Part shown: positions 55,932 to 64,000 of the stretch, piece after piece
Layout: every line of letters begins with the position of its first letter
How positions within the stretch are numbered: position 1 is the stretch's first letter
NCBI RefSeq assembly: GCF_008271655.1
Contig: NZ_VKKX01000011.1
Span: 248,001 to 312,000 of the forward strand
DNA: 64,000 nt
Origin: Gemmobacter caeruleus
Lineage (GTDB): Bacteria > Pseudomonadota > Alphaproteobacteria > Rhodobacterales > Rhodobacteraceae
Direction of reading: 5' to 3'
The notes under the pieces: model-generated
Databases searched by the model: none
The model's input: only the letters and a program-made list of their open reading frames with translations
What the model was told of the DNA's origin: nothing
Translations under genes and position numbers: made by a program

Positions 55932-57377
55932 TTACTCCGCTTCGGCGCGGTGAATCAACCGCTCGTCACAGGGGGCGACGCGCAGGATGTTCGTCGTGCC
56001 CGGCACGTTGAACGGCACGCCCGCGGTGACCACGATCTGATCCGTCGCTTCGGCAAAGCCATAGGTGCGCGCGGCGCGCACGGCCGAGATGACGGCGCCC
56101 TTGAAGCGTTCCTGCTCCTCGGTGATGGCGCAATGGGCGCCCCAGGTCAGGCAGAGCCGACGCGCGGTCGATTGCAGCGGCGTCAGGCCGATGATCGGCA
56201 CGCGTGGCCGTTCGCGGGCGACCAGGCTGACCGTGGTGCCCGACTGGCTGAAGCAGCAGATCGCCTTGATATCGGCGGCCTCGGCGATTTCGCGCGCGGC
56301 GGCGACGATGCCGTCGGCCACGGTCTTGCGCGTCACGCGGCGGCTGGCCTCGATGATGTCGCGATAGGTCGCATCGCTTTCGACGCTGATCGCCACGTTG
56401 TTCATGGTGTTCACGGCCTCGATCGGGAATTTGCCCGCGGCGCTTTCGGCCGAGAGCATCACCGCATCGGCGCCTTCATAGATCGCGGTCGCCACGTCCG
56501 ACACCTCGGCCCGGGTGGGCACCGGGCTTTCGATCATGGATTCGAGCATCTGCGTCGCCACGATCACCGGCTTGGCCGCGGCGCGCGCCTTGCGCACCAG
56601 TTGCTTCTGGATCGGCGGCACAGCATGGACTGGCAGCTCCACCCCCAGATCGCCACGCGCGACCATGATCCCGTCCGCCACGGCCAGGATGGCATCATAA
56701 GTCTTCACGGCGGCGGGTTTCTCGATCTTGGCCAGAATCGCGGCGCGGCCATTGGCCAGGGCGCGGGCCTCGATCACATCCTCGGGGCGCTGCACGAAGC
56801 TGAGCGCCAGCCAGTCCACGCCCAGTTGGCAGGCAAATTCCAGATCGACCCGGTCTTTTTGCGACAGCGCGGCCAGCGGCAGCAGCACGTCGGGCACGTT
56901 CACGCCCTTGCGGTTGGAGATGGTGCCACCCACGATCACGGTGCAATCGGCGAAATCCTTGCCGCAGCTATCGACGCGCAGGCGCAGCTTGCCGTCATTG
57001 ACCAGCAGGGTGGAGCCGGCCTCGAGGGCCGCGAAAATCTCGGGGTGCGGCAGGTTCACGCGATGGCCTTCGCCCGGGGTCGGGTCGAGGTCAAAGCGGA
57101 AGCTCTGGCCTTCTTCCAGGTCGGCGGCGCCGGCGGCAAAGGTGCCGACGCGCAGTTTCGGCCCCTGAAGGTCGGCCAGAATCGCGATCGGGCGGTCCAG
57201 ATCGGCCTCGACCTTGCGGATGATCTCGTGCCGGGCGCGGATATCCTCATGGGTGCCGTGGCTCATGTTCAGGCGGAACACATCGGCCCCCGCCTCGAAC
57301 AGCCCGCGGATCATGGCATAATCCGAGGAGGCCGGGCCAAGCGTGGCCACGATCTTTACGTTGCGCATCCGTCTCAT
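55932..57377 (-). CDS. pyk: Pyruvate kinase
   Basis: Glycolytic enzyme of 481 aa producing pyruvate and ATP from phosphoenolpyruvate. Substrate and metal residues in FRLNMSHGTHEDI, ILADLQGPKLRVG, IAKIEKPAAV with the catalytic lysine, MVARGDLGVELP and ATQMLESMI. C-terminal regulatory domain from about 345. Two tandem near-palindromes related to GTTAGCGCTAAC lie upstream, suggesting control by a LacI-type carbon regulator (CceR in Rhodobacter), paired with the sites near pckA. Confidence 0.97.
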   Translation of the reverse strand: MRRMRNVKIVATLGPASSDYAMIRGLFEAGADVFRLNMSHGTHEDIRARHEIIRKVEADLDRPIAILADLQGPKLRVGTFAAGAADLEEGQSFRFDLDPTPGEGHRVNLPHPEIFAALEAGSTLLVNDGKLRLRVDSCGKDFADCTVIVGGTISNRKGVNVPDVLLPLAALSQKDRVDLEFACQLGVDWLALSFVQRPEDVIEARALANGRAAILAKIEKPAAVKTYDAILAVADGIMVARGDLGVELPVHAVPPIQKQLVRKARAAAKPVIVATQMLESMIESPVPTRAEVSDVATAIYEGADAVMLSAESAAGKFPIEAVNTMNNVAISVESDATYRDIIEASRRVTRKTVADGIVAAAREIAEAADIKAICCFSQSGTTVSLVARERPRVPIIGLTPLQSTARRLCLTWGAHCAITEEQERFKGAVISAVRAARTYGFAEATDQIVVTAGVPFNVPGTTNILRVAPCDERLIHRAEAE

Positions 57378-57453
57378 GCTGCGGTTCCTTGTCTCGTGTC
57401 TGGCGGGCCAGCGCCCTTATGGCCGATATCGGACCCTGCGGCAATCTGCGCGG

Positions 57454-57482
57454 CGTTAGCGATAACGGTGTTAGCGGTAACA
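57454..57482. promoter_or_regulatory. Tandem LacI-type operators upstream of pyk
   Basis: CGTTAGCGATAACG at 57454-57467 and TGTTAGCGGTAACA at 57469-57482, both near-palindromes with a TTAGCG core, 15 bp centre to centre. They lie 77-105 bases from the pyk start. As I recall, the CceR motif is of this type; identity with that site is inferred. Confidence 0.6.
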
Positions 57483-57611
57483 TACGCGTTTTTACCCCCC
57501 TGCGTCCAGCGGCAAAGCGGGAAAACGGCGGTCTTTGTCCGATATCGTGGTTTTCAGGATTCCGTTCGGTCCGGTCATGGCCTAACACTTCGGGCAAAAG
57601 GTGACGCGCTG

Positions 57612-58349
57612 ATGACACATCCCCCCTTGCAGATCGACGGGGCCGACCGGCCGGGCCGCTGGCTGGTGACCTGTGACCACGCGACGAACCGTGTCCCGCC
57701 CGAGGTGAATGGCGGCACGCTGGGCATCGACCCGGCCGACATGGCCCGCCATATCGCCTGGGATCCGGGGGCGGCGGGGGTGGCGCGGGCGCTCGGGCGC
57801 GCGCTGGACAGCCCGGTCATCTGTTCCGATTTCTCGCGTCTGGTGATCGACCCGAACCGGGGCGAGGACGATCCGACCCTGCTGATGAAGCTGTATGACG
57901 GCACGATCATCCCCGGCAATCGCCATGCCGACGCGGCGGAGCGGGATCGCCGCATGGCGATGCTCTATCATCCCTATCACCGCGCGCTGACCGAACTGGC
58001 GGCGCGGCGCGACGATACGGTGATCGTGGCGATTCACAGCTTTACCCCCTGCCTGCGCGGGCGCCGGCCACGGCCCTGGCAGATCGGCATCCTCTATAGC
58101 CATCTGGATGAGCGGCTTTCGCGCCCGCTGATTGCGCGGCTTCAGGCCGAAGCGGATTTGTGCGTGGGGGATAACCAGCCCTATTCCGGCCATTTGCCGG
58201 GTGATGCCATCGACCGGCACGCTTTGCAGCCGGGGCGACACAATACGCTGATCGAATTGCGCAACGACCTGATCGCGACCGAGGCCCAGCAAGAGGCCTG
58301 GGCGCTGCGCCTGGCGCCGATGCTGCAAGAGGTGCTGGCGGGGCTGTAG
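57612..58349 (+). CDS. N-formylglutamate amidohydrolase-family protein
   Basis: A 245-aa metal-dependent hydrolase of the FGase family. Metal-binding blocks LVTCDHATNRVPPE, the DFSRLVIDPNR loop with the usual Asp/Asn, VAIHSFTPCLRG and DNQPYSGHLPGD are visible. N-formylglutamate amidohydrolase ends one branch of histidine degradation; without hut genes nearby the true substrate could be another N-formyl amino acid. AAAGGTG nine bases before the ATG. Confidence 0.88.
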   Translation: MTHPPLQIDGADRPGRWLVTCDHATNRVPPEVNGGTLGIDPADMARHIAWDPGAAGVARALGRALDSPVICSDFSRLVIDPNRGEDDPTLLMKLYDGTIIPGNRHADAAERDRRMAMLYHPYHRALTELAARRDDTVIVAIHSFTPCLRGRRPRPWQIGILYSHLDERLSRPLIARLQAEADLCVGDNQPYSGHLPGDAIDRHALQPGRHNTLIELRNDLIATEAQQEAWALRLAPMLQEVLAGL

Positions 58350-58350
58350 G

Positions 58351-58374
58351 CGGGCGCCCGGTCCCGGGCGCCCG
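58351..58374. terminator. Hairpin between the amidohydrolase and dat genes
   Basis: Perfect 11-bp stem CGGGCGCCCGG/CCGGGCGCCCG (58351-58361 with 58364-58374) with a two-base centre, between convergent genes; no T-run. Confidence 0.55.
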
Positions 58375-58382
58375 GCGGGGCG

Positions 58383-59243
58383 TCAGAGCGCGGCCTTGCG
58401 CATCTCGTCCAGATAGATCTCGCGCATCCGGGTGGCGACGCGGCCGACCTTGCCGTCCGAAAGAGCGGTGCCGTCAATCTCCACCACCGGCATGACAAAG
58501 GCGCTGGCCGAGGTAATGAAGGCCTCGTCGGCGGCTTGCGCTTCGGCGATGGTGAAATTGCGCTCCTCGACCTCCATCTGCGCTTCCTTGGCGAAACGCA
58601 GCACCGAGGCGCGGGTGATGCCGTGCAGGATGTCCGACGACAGCGCGCGGGTGATGATCTTGTTGCCCTTGACGATATAGGCGTTGTTCGAGGTGCCCTC
58701 GGTCACGAACCCGTCCTCGACCAGCCAGGCATCATCGACACCGGCCTTCTTGGCCGCCATCTTGGCCATGGAGGGATAAAGCAACTGCACCGTCTTGATG
58801 TCGCGGCGGTGCCAGCGGATATCGGGCACCGAGATCACGCGCCAGCCGGTCTTGGCCGCCGGGCTGTCGGCCAGGCCGGGCTTCGACTGGGTAAACAGCA
58901 CCACGGTCGGCGGAAGGTCGGCCGGCGGATAGGCGAAATCGCGGTCGCCCGGATTGCCGCGGGTGACTTGCAGATAGACCATGCCGTCGCTGATCGCGTT
59001 CCTGGCGACGATCTGGCGAAAAATCTCCAGCCATTCGTCATCGGAATGGGGGTTGGTCATTTCCAGCTCGGACAGGCTGCGGTCCAGGCGGGTGCAATGG
59101 CCGGCAAAGTCGATCAGCTTGCCGTCCAGCACGCTGGTCACCTCATAGACGCCATCGGCCATCAGGAAGCCGCGGTCAAAGACCGACACCTTCGCTTCGG
59201 CTTCCGGCAGCCAGTCGCCATTGACATAAACGGTGCGGCTCAT
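58383..59243 (-). CDS. D-amino acid aminotransferase, class IV
   Basis: PLP-dependent class IV aminotransferase of 286 aa, interconverting D-amino acids and keto acids to supply D-Ala/D-Glu. N-terminal VYVNGDWLPEAEAKVSVFDRGFLMADGVYEV matches the D-aminotransferase family; the PLP lysine is in RRDIKTVQLLYPSMAK, and the substrate loop EGTSNNAYIV is complete. Branched-chain aminotransferase or ADC lyase activity cannot be excluded. AAGGGG ribosome site before the ATG. Confidence 0.88.
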   Translation of the reverse strand: MSRTVYVNGDWLPEAEAKVSVFDRGFLMADGVYEVTSVLDGKLIDFAGHCTRLDRSLSELEMTNPHSDDEWLEIFRQIVARNAISDGMVYLQVTRGNPGDRDFAYPPADLPPTVVLFTQSKPGLADSPAAKTGWRVISVPDIRWHRRDIKTVQLLYPSMAKMAAKKAGVDDAWLVEDGFVTEGTSNNAYIVKGNKIITRALSSDILHGITRASVLRFAKEAQMEVEERNFTIAEAQAADEAFITSASAFVMPVVEIDGTALSDGKVGRVATRMREIYLDEMRKAAL

Positions 59244-59434
59244 CACGCGATCCCCTTTGCGCAGCCCTTGATTGCAAGGCGGTTTGCGGCAGCGGGGCGG
59301 GCGCGTCAAGCGGCAATGGGGTGTTTCTGCCGCGCAGCAGCCATGCTGCGGGTGCAAATCGCGCTTGATTTCGCGTGCGCAACATAATATCGCAATCGCA
59401 GCAATCGCTGAAATTTCCTTGCCGAGAGACGCCG

Positions 59435-60397
59435 ATGAGCTTCCGTATCCAGCCTGCCGCCCCCGCCCGCCCGAACCGTTGCCAACTGTTTGGCCCCGGC
59501 TCGCGCCCCGCGCTGTTTGAAAAGATGGCGGCCTCGGCGGCGGATGTCATCAACCTCGATCTGGAGGATTCGGTGGCGCCCTCCGACAAGGATCAGGCGC
59601 GCGCCAATATCATCGAGGCGGTGAACACGCTGGATTGGGGTCGCAAGACCCTTTCGGTGCGGATCAACGGGCTGGACACCCCGTTCTGGTATCGCGATGT
59701 CGTCGATCTGCTGGAACAGACCGGCGACCGGCTGGACCAGATCATGATCCCCAAGGTGGGCTGCGCCGCCGATGTCTATGCGGTGGATGCGCTGGTGACG
59801 GCGATCGAGCGCGCCAAGGGACGGGCGAAACCGATCAGTTTCGAGGTCATCATCGAATCGGCTGCCGGCATCGCCCATGTCGAGGAAATCGCCGCCTCCA
59901 GCCTGCGCTTGCAGGCGATGAGCCTGGGCGCCGCCGATTTCGCGGCCAGCATGGGGATGCAGACCACCGGCATCGGCGGCACGCAGGAAAACTACTACAT
60001 GCTGCGCGAGGGCGTGAAGCACTGGTCCGACCCGTGGCATTGGGCGCAGGCGGCCATCGTCGCAGCCTGCCGCACCCATGGCGTGCTGCCGGTCGATGGC
60101 CCCTTCGGCGATTTCAGCGACGATGAGGGCTATCGCGCCCAGGCCCGCCGCTCGGCCACGCTGGGCATGGTGGGCAAATGGGCGATCCATCCCAAGCAGA
60201 TCGCGCTGGCCAATGAGGTCTTCACCCCTTCCGACGCCGCCGTGGCCGAGGCGCGCGAGATCCTCGCCGCCATGGAGGCCGCCAAGGCCCGGGGCGAGGG
60301 GGCGACGGTCTACAAGGGGCGTCTGGTCGATATCGCCTCGATCAAGCAGGCCGAAGTCATCGTCCGTCAGGCCGAGATGATTGCGGCGGGCGTGTAA
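59435..60397 (+). CDS. mcl1: L-malyl-CoA/beta-methylmalyl-CoA lyase
   Basis: Aldolase-type lyase of 320 aa (CitE-like fold) that splits beta-methylmalyl-CoA to glyoxylate and propionyl-CoA, and malyl-CoA to glyoxylate and acetyl-CoA. Hallmarks match the Rhodobacter enzyme: RPNRCQLFGPGSRPALFEK, ADVINLDLEDSVAP (metal-binding acidic residues), SFEVIIESAAGIAHVEEI, MGMQTTGIGGTQENYYM and GKWAIHPKQIALANEVF. With mcd and etfAB it shows the ethylmalonyl-CoA pathway. Start at the ATG with GAGAG upstream, 20 codons inside the longest frame. Confidence 0.96.
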   Translation: MSFRIQPAAPARPNRCQLFGPGSRPALFEKMAASAADVINLDLEDSVAPSDKDQARANIIEAVNTLDWGRKTLSVRINGLDTPFWYRDVVDLLEQTGDRLDQIMIPKVGCAADVYAVDALVTAIERAKGRAKPISFEVIIESAAGIAHVEEIAASSLRLQAMSLGAADFAASMGMQTTGIGGTQENYYMLREGVKHWSDPWHWAQAAIVAACRTHGVLPVDGPFGDFSDDEGYRAQARRSATLGMVGKWAIHPKQIALANEVFTPSDAAVAEAREILAAMEAAKARGEGATVYKGRLVDIASIKQAEVIVRQAEMIAAGV

Positions 60398-60527
60398 ATA
60401 TTCGTTGACAGATTGCCCGGCAAAGGCGCAGGCTTCAGGGGCGATAGCACGAAAATTGATCGTTCTCGAAACGATACCCGCGCCGCCAGCGGGGAGAGGA
60501 GGCCCCCGGCGGCATCACGGGAGGAGC

Positions 60528-60555
60528 ACGCCCCGCAGCCCAAACTGCGGGGCGT
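60528..60555 (+). terminator. Terminator after mcl1
   Basis: Perfect 11-bp stem ACGCCCCGCAG/CTGCGGGGCGT (60528-60538 with 60545-60555), loop CCCAAA, then TGCCGTTTCC, about 130 bases after the mcl1 stop. The 284-base gap to accA otherwise has no gene; a TTGAGGAG ribosome site before accA ends it. Confidence 0.75.
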
Positions 60556-60681
60556 TGCCGTTTCCGGCGCGGCCTGTCGCTGCCCTGCCATCATGCCGAG
60601 TTGCATCTTTGTCGCGCGGCGGCCATATAGGAAGCCGTCTGGCGCCACGCGCCCGCACCCGCGCCTGTTGAGGAGTTGCCG

Positions 60682-61641
60682 ATGAATTATCTCGAATTCG
60701 AAAAGCCGCTGGCCGAGATCGAGGGCAAGGCCGAGGAGCTTCGGGCGATGGCCCGCTCCAATGCGGAAATGGATGTCGAGAAAGAGGCCGCCGCGCTGGA
60801 CCGCAAGGCGGAAACCCTGCTGCGCGATCTCTACAAGGATCTGACGCCCTGGCGGAAATGCCAGGTCGCGCGGCACCCCGACCGGCCGCATTGCAAGGAT
60901 TACATCGACGCGCTGTTCAGCGAATACACCCCCCTGGCGGGCGACCGCGCCTTTGCCGACGATCATGCGATCATGGGCGGGCTGGCGCGGTTCAACGACC
61001 AGCCGGTCGTGATCATCGGCCATGAAAAGGGCAATGACACCAAAAGCCGGATCGAACGCAATTTCGGCATGGCGCGGCCCGAAGGCTATCGCAAGGCGAT
61101 CCGTCTGATGGACATGGCCGACCGTTTCGGCCTGCCGGTGGTGACGCTGGTCGATACGCCCGGCGCCTATCCCGGCAAGGGCGCCGAGGAGCGCGGCCAG
61201 GCCGAGGCCATCGCGCGGTCCACCGAGAAATGCCTGCAAATCGGCGTGCCGCTGATCTCGATCATCATCGGCGAGGGCGGTTCGGGCGGGGCGGTGGCCT
61301 TTGCTACGGCGAACCGCATCGCCATGCTGGAACACAGCGTCTATTCTGTGATCTCGCCCGAGGGCTGTGCCTCGATCCTGTGGAAGGACGCCGAGAAGAT
61401 GCGCGAGGCCGCCGAGGCGCTGCGCCTGACCGCGCAGGATTTGCAGAAGCTGGGCGTGATCGACCGCATCGTGAAAGAGCCGCTGGGCGGCGCGCAGCGC
61501 GGCCGCAAGGAAACCATCGACGCGGTCGGCAAGGCATTGGAAACCATGCTGAAAGAACTGTCGGGTAAAAAGCCCGACGCCCTGGTCAAGGACCGGCGGC
61601 AAAAATTCCTCGACATGGGGTCCAAGGGCCTCGCGGCCTGA
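60682..61641 (+). CDS. accA: Acetyl-CoA carboxylase carboxyltransferase subunit alpha
   Basis: Alpha subunit of acetyl-CoA carboxylase, 319 aa, forming malonyl-CoA for fatty acid synthesis with AccD and biotin carriers. Start [20 protein letters not shown] with AGGAG six bases upstream; core [48 protein letters not shown] and [13 protein letters not shown]. All are typical and complete. Gap of 84 bases to the convergent TfoX gene. Confidence 0.98.
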   Translation: MNYLEFEKPLAEIEGKAEELRAMARSNAEMDVEKEAAALDRKAETLLRDLYKDLTPWRKCQVARHPDRPHCKDYIDALFSEYTPLAGDRAFADDHAIMGGLARFNDQPVVIIGHEKGNDTKSRIERNFGMARPEGYRKAIRLMDMADRFGLPVVTLVDTPGAYPGKGAEERGQAEAIARSTEKCLQIGVPLISIIIGEGGSGGAVAFATANRIAMLEHSVYSVISPEGCASILWKDAEKMREAAEALRLTAQDLQKLGVIDRIVKEPLGGAQRGRKETIDAVGKALETMLKELSGKKPDALVKDRRQKFLDMGSKGLAA

Positions 61642-61725
61642 TCGCGGCCCGTCTTGCGGAGCGGCCGGGGCCGGTGGCCCCGCCCGCGCGCCATGCCTCG
61701 GGTCCGGCCTTTGCGGGCCGCACCC

Positions 61726-62061
61726 TCAGGCGGGACGGCGGCGCGGTTTGCGCGGTTTGGGGGGCGGCAATGCGGCGGCGACGCGGCGCAGGGCCGTGGC
61801 GGCCAGATCGGGCTGATCCAGCGCATCCTCCAGGCAGATATGCGGCCGCGCGCCGGGATAGGGCGCGCCCAGCGGGTGATCGGGCAGCAGCGCGCGCGCT
61901 TCGGGCAGCAGCTTGAGCCAGAGCAGGTCATCGCAGACCAGCGCCACCACCTTGTCCTCCAGATAGAGCGCATATTCCCCGAACATCGCCCGGGCGCGTA
62001 GCGGCCCGGCTTCGGCCAGACCGTCCAGCAGGGCGGCAATGGTGGCCTTGCTGGTGGTCAT
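61726..62061 (-). CDS. TfoX N-terminal domain protein
   Basis: A 111-aa protein consisting of the TfoX/Sxy N-terminal domain: LRARAMFGEYALYLEDKVVALVCDDLLWLK, then a basic Pro-rich tail (PPKPRKPRRRP). Full TfoX regulates competence in gammaproteobacteria; the lone N-terminal domain is common in alphaproteobacteria without a known function. Its ATG overlaps the stop of plsC by four bases. Confidence 0.88.
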   Translation of the reverse strand: MTTSKATIAALLDGLAEAGPLRARAMFGEYALYLEDKVVALVCDDLLWLKLLPEARALLPDHPLGAPYPGARPHICLEDALDQPDLAATALRRVAAALPPPKPRKPRRRPA

Positions 62062-62786
62062 CGCGCGGTTTCCGCCATCAGCCGGTCGGAGGCGGTTTCC
62101 ACCGCGCTTTCCAGCCGCTGCATGAAGGCGGCATTGTCGAGGCCGTGGGCGATGGCGGGCAGGAATTCCACCACCGCATTGCCGGGGCGGCGCAGGATGC
62201 CGCGCTTGGGCCAGAACAGTCCGACATTGGTGGCGACCGGCACGCAATCCTGGCCAAGCTGTTGATAAAGCAGCGCCGTGCCAACCTTGTAGGGGGCCTT
62301 GACGCCCGGCGCGACCCGCGTGCCCTGCGGGTAGATGATCAACTGGCCCGGCAGGCTGGCGCCGGATTTCACATCGGCCATCATGCGGGTGATCGCGGCA
62401 CCCCGCTTGCCGCGATCGACCGGCACGCAGCCGATGCGCATTGCATACCAGCCCAGGATCGGCGCCCAGACCAGTTCCTTTTTCATGATGAACTTGCCGC
62501 GCGGCACCGCCCCGAAGATCAGGATGATGTCGAGAAAGCTCTGGTGTTTGGCGGCGATCAGCACTTCGGTCTGCGGGACGGTGCCGCGCACCTCGGTCCG
62601 CAGGCCGCAGAGCGCGCCCAGCGACAGGCGCACCCAGGCACAGAAGCTGCGGCAGGCGGTATGGGCATGGCGGCGGTCGAGCAGCGCCGGGATCAGGAAG
62701 ACCACGCCGATCACCAGCATCGCCAGATACATCTGCACGATGAAGATCAGCGACAGCAGCCATTGCAGGGGCAGGATTTGGCGCAT
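62058..62786 (-). CDS. plsC: 1-acyl-sn-glycerol-3-phosphate acyltransferase
   Basis: Membrane acyltransferase of 242 aa making phosphatidic acid. One or two N-terminal membrane helices, then acyltransferase motif HQSFLD (H-x4-D) in AAKHQSFLD, KKELVWAPILGWYA, and YPQGTR (motif III) are all complete. Start overlaps the ftsX stop by one base (TGATG), so phospholipid synthesis is co-expressed with FtsEX. Confidence 0.94.
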   Translation of the reverse strand: MRQILPLQWLLSLIFIVQMYLAMLVIGVVFLIPALLDRRHAHTACRSFCAWVRLSLGALCGLRTEVRGTVPQTEVLIAAKHQSFLDIILIFGAVPRGKFIMKKELVWAPILGWYAMRIGCVPVDRGKRGAAITRMMADVKSGASLPGQLIIYPQGTRVAPGVKAPYKVGTALLYQQLGQDCVPVATNVGLFWPKRGILRRPGNAVVEFLPAIAHGLDNAAFMQRLESAVETASDRLMAETAR

Positions 62787-63685
62787 CAGGTCAGCTCCCG
62801 CAGTTTGACATTGGCGGCGCGGCGCGTGGCGGCATAGGCCACGGCGGCGGCGATCACGGGCAGGAGCAGCGGTAGCAGCCAGCCCGCCCCGGTAAAGCCC
62901 AGCCCGGTAAGAAAGCCGCCCGCAGCCTCGGCCGAGGGGAGCAGCGCCACGCCGATCATGCCCGCCAGTGCCCCGGCCAGCGCGCCACCAAGCGCGCGCA
63001 GGGTAAAGCGGCGCACGAAGGCGCGGGCGATATAGCTGTCGCGCGCCCCGACCAGGCGCAGCACCTCGATCACCTGCGCATTGGCGGCGAGGGCGGCATT
63101 GGCGGCCAGCGTGATCATCGCGGCCATGGTGCCACCGATGAGCAGGATCGACATCAGCCCCAGCAGCCGCAGCCGCCCCGCCGCGCTGACCAGCGGACGA
63201 CGCCAGCGGGTATGGTCATCCAGCACCGCGCCCGGTGCCTCGGCCGCGAGCCTTTGGCGCAGCCCTTCGGCATCGTAGCCGTCTGACGCCTCGGTCAGTT
63301 CGATCAGGCGGGGAATCGGCAGCGCCTCCACCGGCAGGTCGGGGCCGAACCACGGCTCCAGCAGCTTGCGCTGTTCCTCATCGGTCAGGGCGCGGGCGCT
63401 TTCGACACCGGGGGTGGTGGAGAGGACATCCAGCACCACTCGGGTTTGCAGGTCCAACTGTTCGGGCGGGGCCGAGATGCGCACCGTCGCGGTGCGGGCC
63501 AGTGCCTCGGACCAGCGGTCGGCCATGCGCCCCGCCGCGAGCGACAGCGCCAGCGCAAAGACCGCGAGAAAGGTCATGGCCCCGGCGGTGAACGAGGTGA
63601 GCCAGGCGGTATGTCCCGAGGGCGGCACCACGCGATCGGCCTGGCGGTCGCCTTGCAGCAGGCGCGAGAGAAGCTGCTTCATCAT
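62786..63685 (-). CDS. ftsX: Cell division protein FtsX
   Basis: Membrane partner of FtsE, 299 aa, linking divisome and peptidoglycan hydrolase control. Four hydrophobic segments: one near the N-terminus and three in the C-terminal part, with an extracellular loop between ([18 protein letters not shown]). C-terminal [29 protein letters not shown] is the typical FtsX permease block. Three start codons (GTG, ATG, ATG) are in tandem at 63682-63688; the middle one overlaps the ftsE stop. Confidence 0.92.
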   Translation of the reverse strand: MMKQLLSRLLQGDRQADRVVPPSGHTAWLTSFTAGAMTFLAVFALALSLAAGRMADRWSEALARTATVRISAPPEQLDLQTRVVLDVLSTTPGVESARALTDEEQRKLLEPWFGPDLPVEALPIPRLIELTEASDGYDAEGLRQRLAAEAPGAVLDDHTRWRRPLVSAAGRLRLLGLMSILLIGGTMAAMITLAANAALAANAQVIEVLRLVGARDSYIARAFVRRFTLRALGGALAGALAGMIGVALLPSAEAAGGFLTGLGFTGAGWLLPLLLPVIAAAVAYAATRRAANVKLRELT

Positions 63686-64000
63686 CACAGATCCGCCCCC
63701 GCCAGCTGGATGCGCCGGTTGCGGATGCGCAGCACCCGGGCGGCGACCTGGGCCTTGGCCTGGCGGATCAGGTTCAGGTCATGGGTAGCGATGACGATGG
63801 TCTTGCCCATGCGGTTCAGCTCCACCAGCAGGGTCAGCAGCCGCAGCGACATTTCCCAGTCGAGGTTGCCGGTCGGTTCGTCCGCGAGGATCACCTCGGG
63901 GTCCATGATGACGGCGCGGGCCAGGGCCGCGCGCTGCCGTTCCCCGCCCGACAGCGAGGGGGGCAGCGCATCGGCCAGATGCCGCAGCCCGACCCAGGTC
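63685..64000 (-). CDS. ftsE: Cell division ATP-binding protein FtsE (partial, 3' part)
   Basis: Only the C-terminal 104 codons are in the window. They contain the ABC signature [14 protein letters not shown], Walker [14 protein letters not shown] and the switch histidine in VIATHD, all matching FtsE. The beginning, with Walker A, lies beyond base 64000. The stop overlaps ftsX, the standard ftsE-ftsX pair. Confidence 0.93.
   Translation of the reverse strand, partial: TWVGLRHLADALPPSLSGGERQRAALARAVIMDPEVILADEPTGNLDWEMSLRLLTLLVELNRMGKTIVIATHDLNLIRQAKAQVAARVLRIRNRRIQLAGADL

Noticed and set aside
55950-58349. Plus-strand frame of about 800 codons covering pyk and the amidohydrolase
   Set aside because: Only the last 245 codons (from 57612) encode a protein with a recognisable family. 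The rest is antisense to pyk.
1-64000. Mobile elements, CRISPR arrays, tRNA or rRNA genes, integrases
   Set aside because: None were seen. Every gap is either short or explained by promoters, terminators and small repeats.

Overview
The window is GC-rich, gene-dense chromosomal DNA from an alphaproteobacterium, most probably of the Rhodobacteraceae/Paracoccaceae (Rhodobacter, Paracoccus and relatives). The evidence is the gene content and local gene order. ChvI-ChvG-HprK-RapZ-IIA-HPr sits beside pckA. There is a single bifunctional Rsh enzyme preceded by rpoZ. Two ethylmalonyl-CoA pathway enzymes, methylsuccinyl-CoA dehydrogenase and L-malyl/beta-methylmalyl-CoA lyase, are present. There are three peptide-deformylase-like genes next to fmt, and a DUF6473 protein. 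No tRNA, rRNA, CRISPR array, insertion sequence, integrase or prophage was seen. The window reads as core chromosome, not a mobile island.

Layout. 0-6.4 kb: glnK-amtB (ammonium sensing and uptake), a class A penicillin-binding protein, lrgAB and a GFA-GNAT fusion gene. 6.5-10.3 kb: smc and a coupled small gene. 10.4-15.1 kb: MOSC protein, cobalamin genes cobD-cobC, a small unknown gene, an L,D-transpeptidase and a PatB/MalY aminotransferase. 15.4-18.5 kb: def-def-def-like-fmt, an EVE-domain gene broken by an in-frame stop, and a small membrane protein. 18.5-23.5 kb (mostly minus): TetR regulator, TRIC-type channel, rnhA, DUF3429, LysE exporter, ispH, YqaA-like membrane protein, NYN nuclease. 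23.7-33.6 kb (plus): folK, rpoZ, rsh, DUF2062, pdxJ-acpS-lepB-rnc-era-DUF1491-recO and an MFS transporter. 33.6-43.7 kb: mcd and pckA (minus), then chvI-chvG-hprK-rapZ-manX-ptsH-acyltransferase (plus), then hbd (minus). 43.8-55.9 kb: DUF6473, etfBA, cobO with a two-helix membrane protein, SDR, SH3 protein, parC, an RTX protein, pheS, an alanine:cation symporter, rpmI-rplT. 55.9-64 kb: pyk, N-formylglutamate amidohydrolase, D-amino acid aminotransferase, mcl1, accA and the ftsE-ftsX-plsC-tfoX run, which leaves the window inside ftsE.

How the genes fit together. Mcd, ETF (etfAB), Mcl1 and the B12 genes (cobD, cobC, cobO) belong to one metabolic theme. Acetyl-CoA is assimilated by the ethylmalonyl-CoA route, which needs adenosylcobalamin mutases and passes electrons from Mcd to ETF. 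PckA and Pyk control the phosphoenolpyruvate/pyruvate node from two separate loci. LacI-type near-palindromes lie upstream of pyk, and weaker related sequences lie between pckA and chvI. Both sets resemble what I recall of the CceR operator. The ChvG/ChvI system and a regulatory, sugar-transport-free PTS branch sit next to pckA. Cell-envelope growth (PBP, L,D-transpeptidase, FtsEX, PlsC, LepB) and translation quality (def/fmt, pheS, rplT, rpmI, era, rnc) make up most of the rest.

The observations that most deserve a second look are: the third deformylase paralogue with catalytic residues replaced; the EVE gene with a single in-frame TGA; the GFA-GNAT fusion; a 32-bp-period tandem duplication that appears to have separated the overlapping rnhA stop and downstream start; a hexapeptide ORF with a strong ribosome site ahead of chvI; and the paired operator-like sites at pyk and pckA/chvI. 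I did not find a clearly new multi-gene system.
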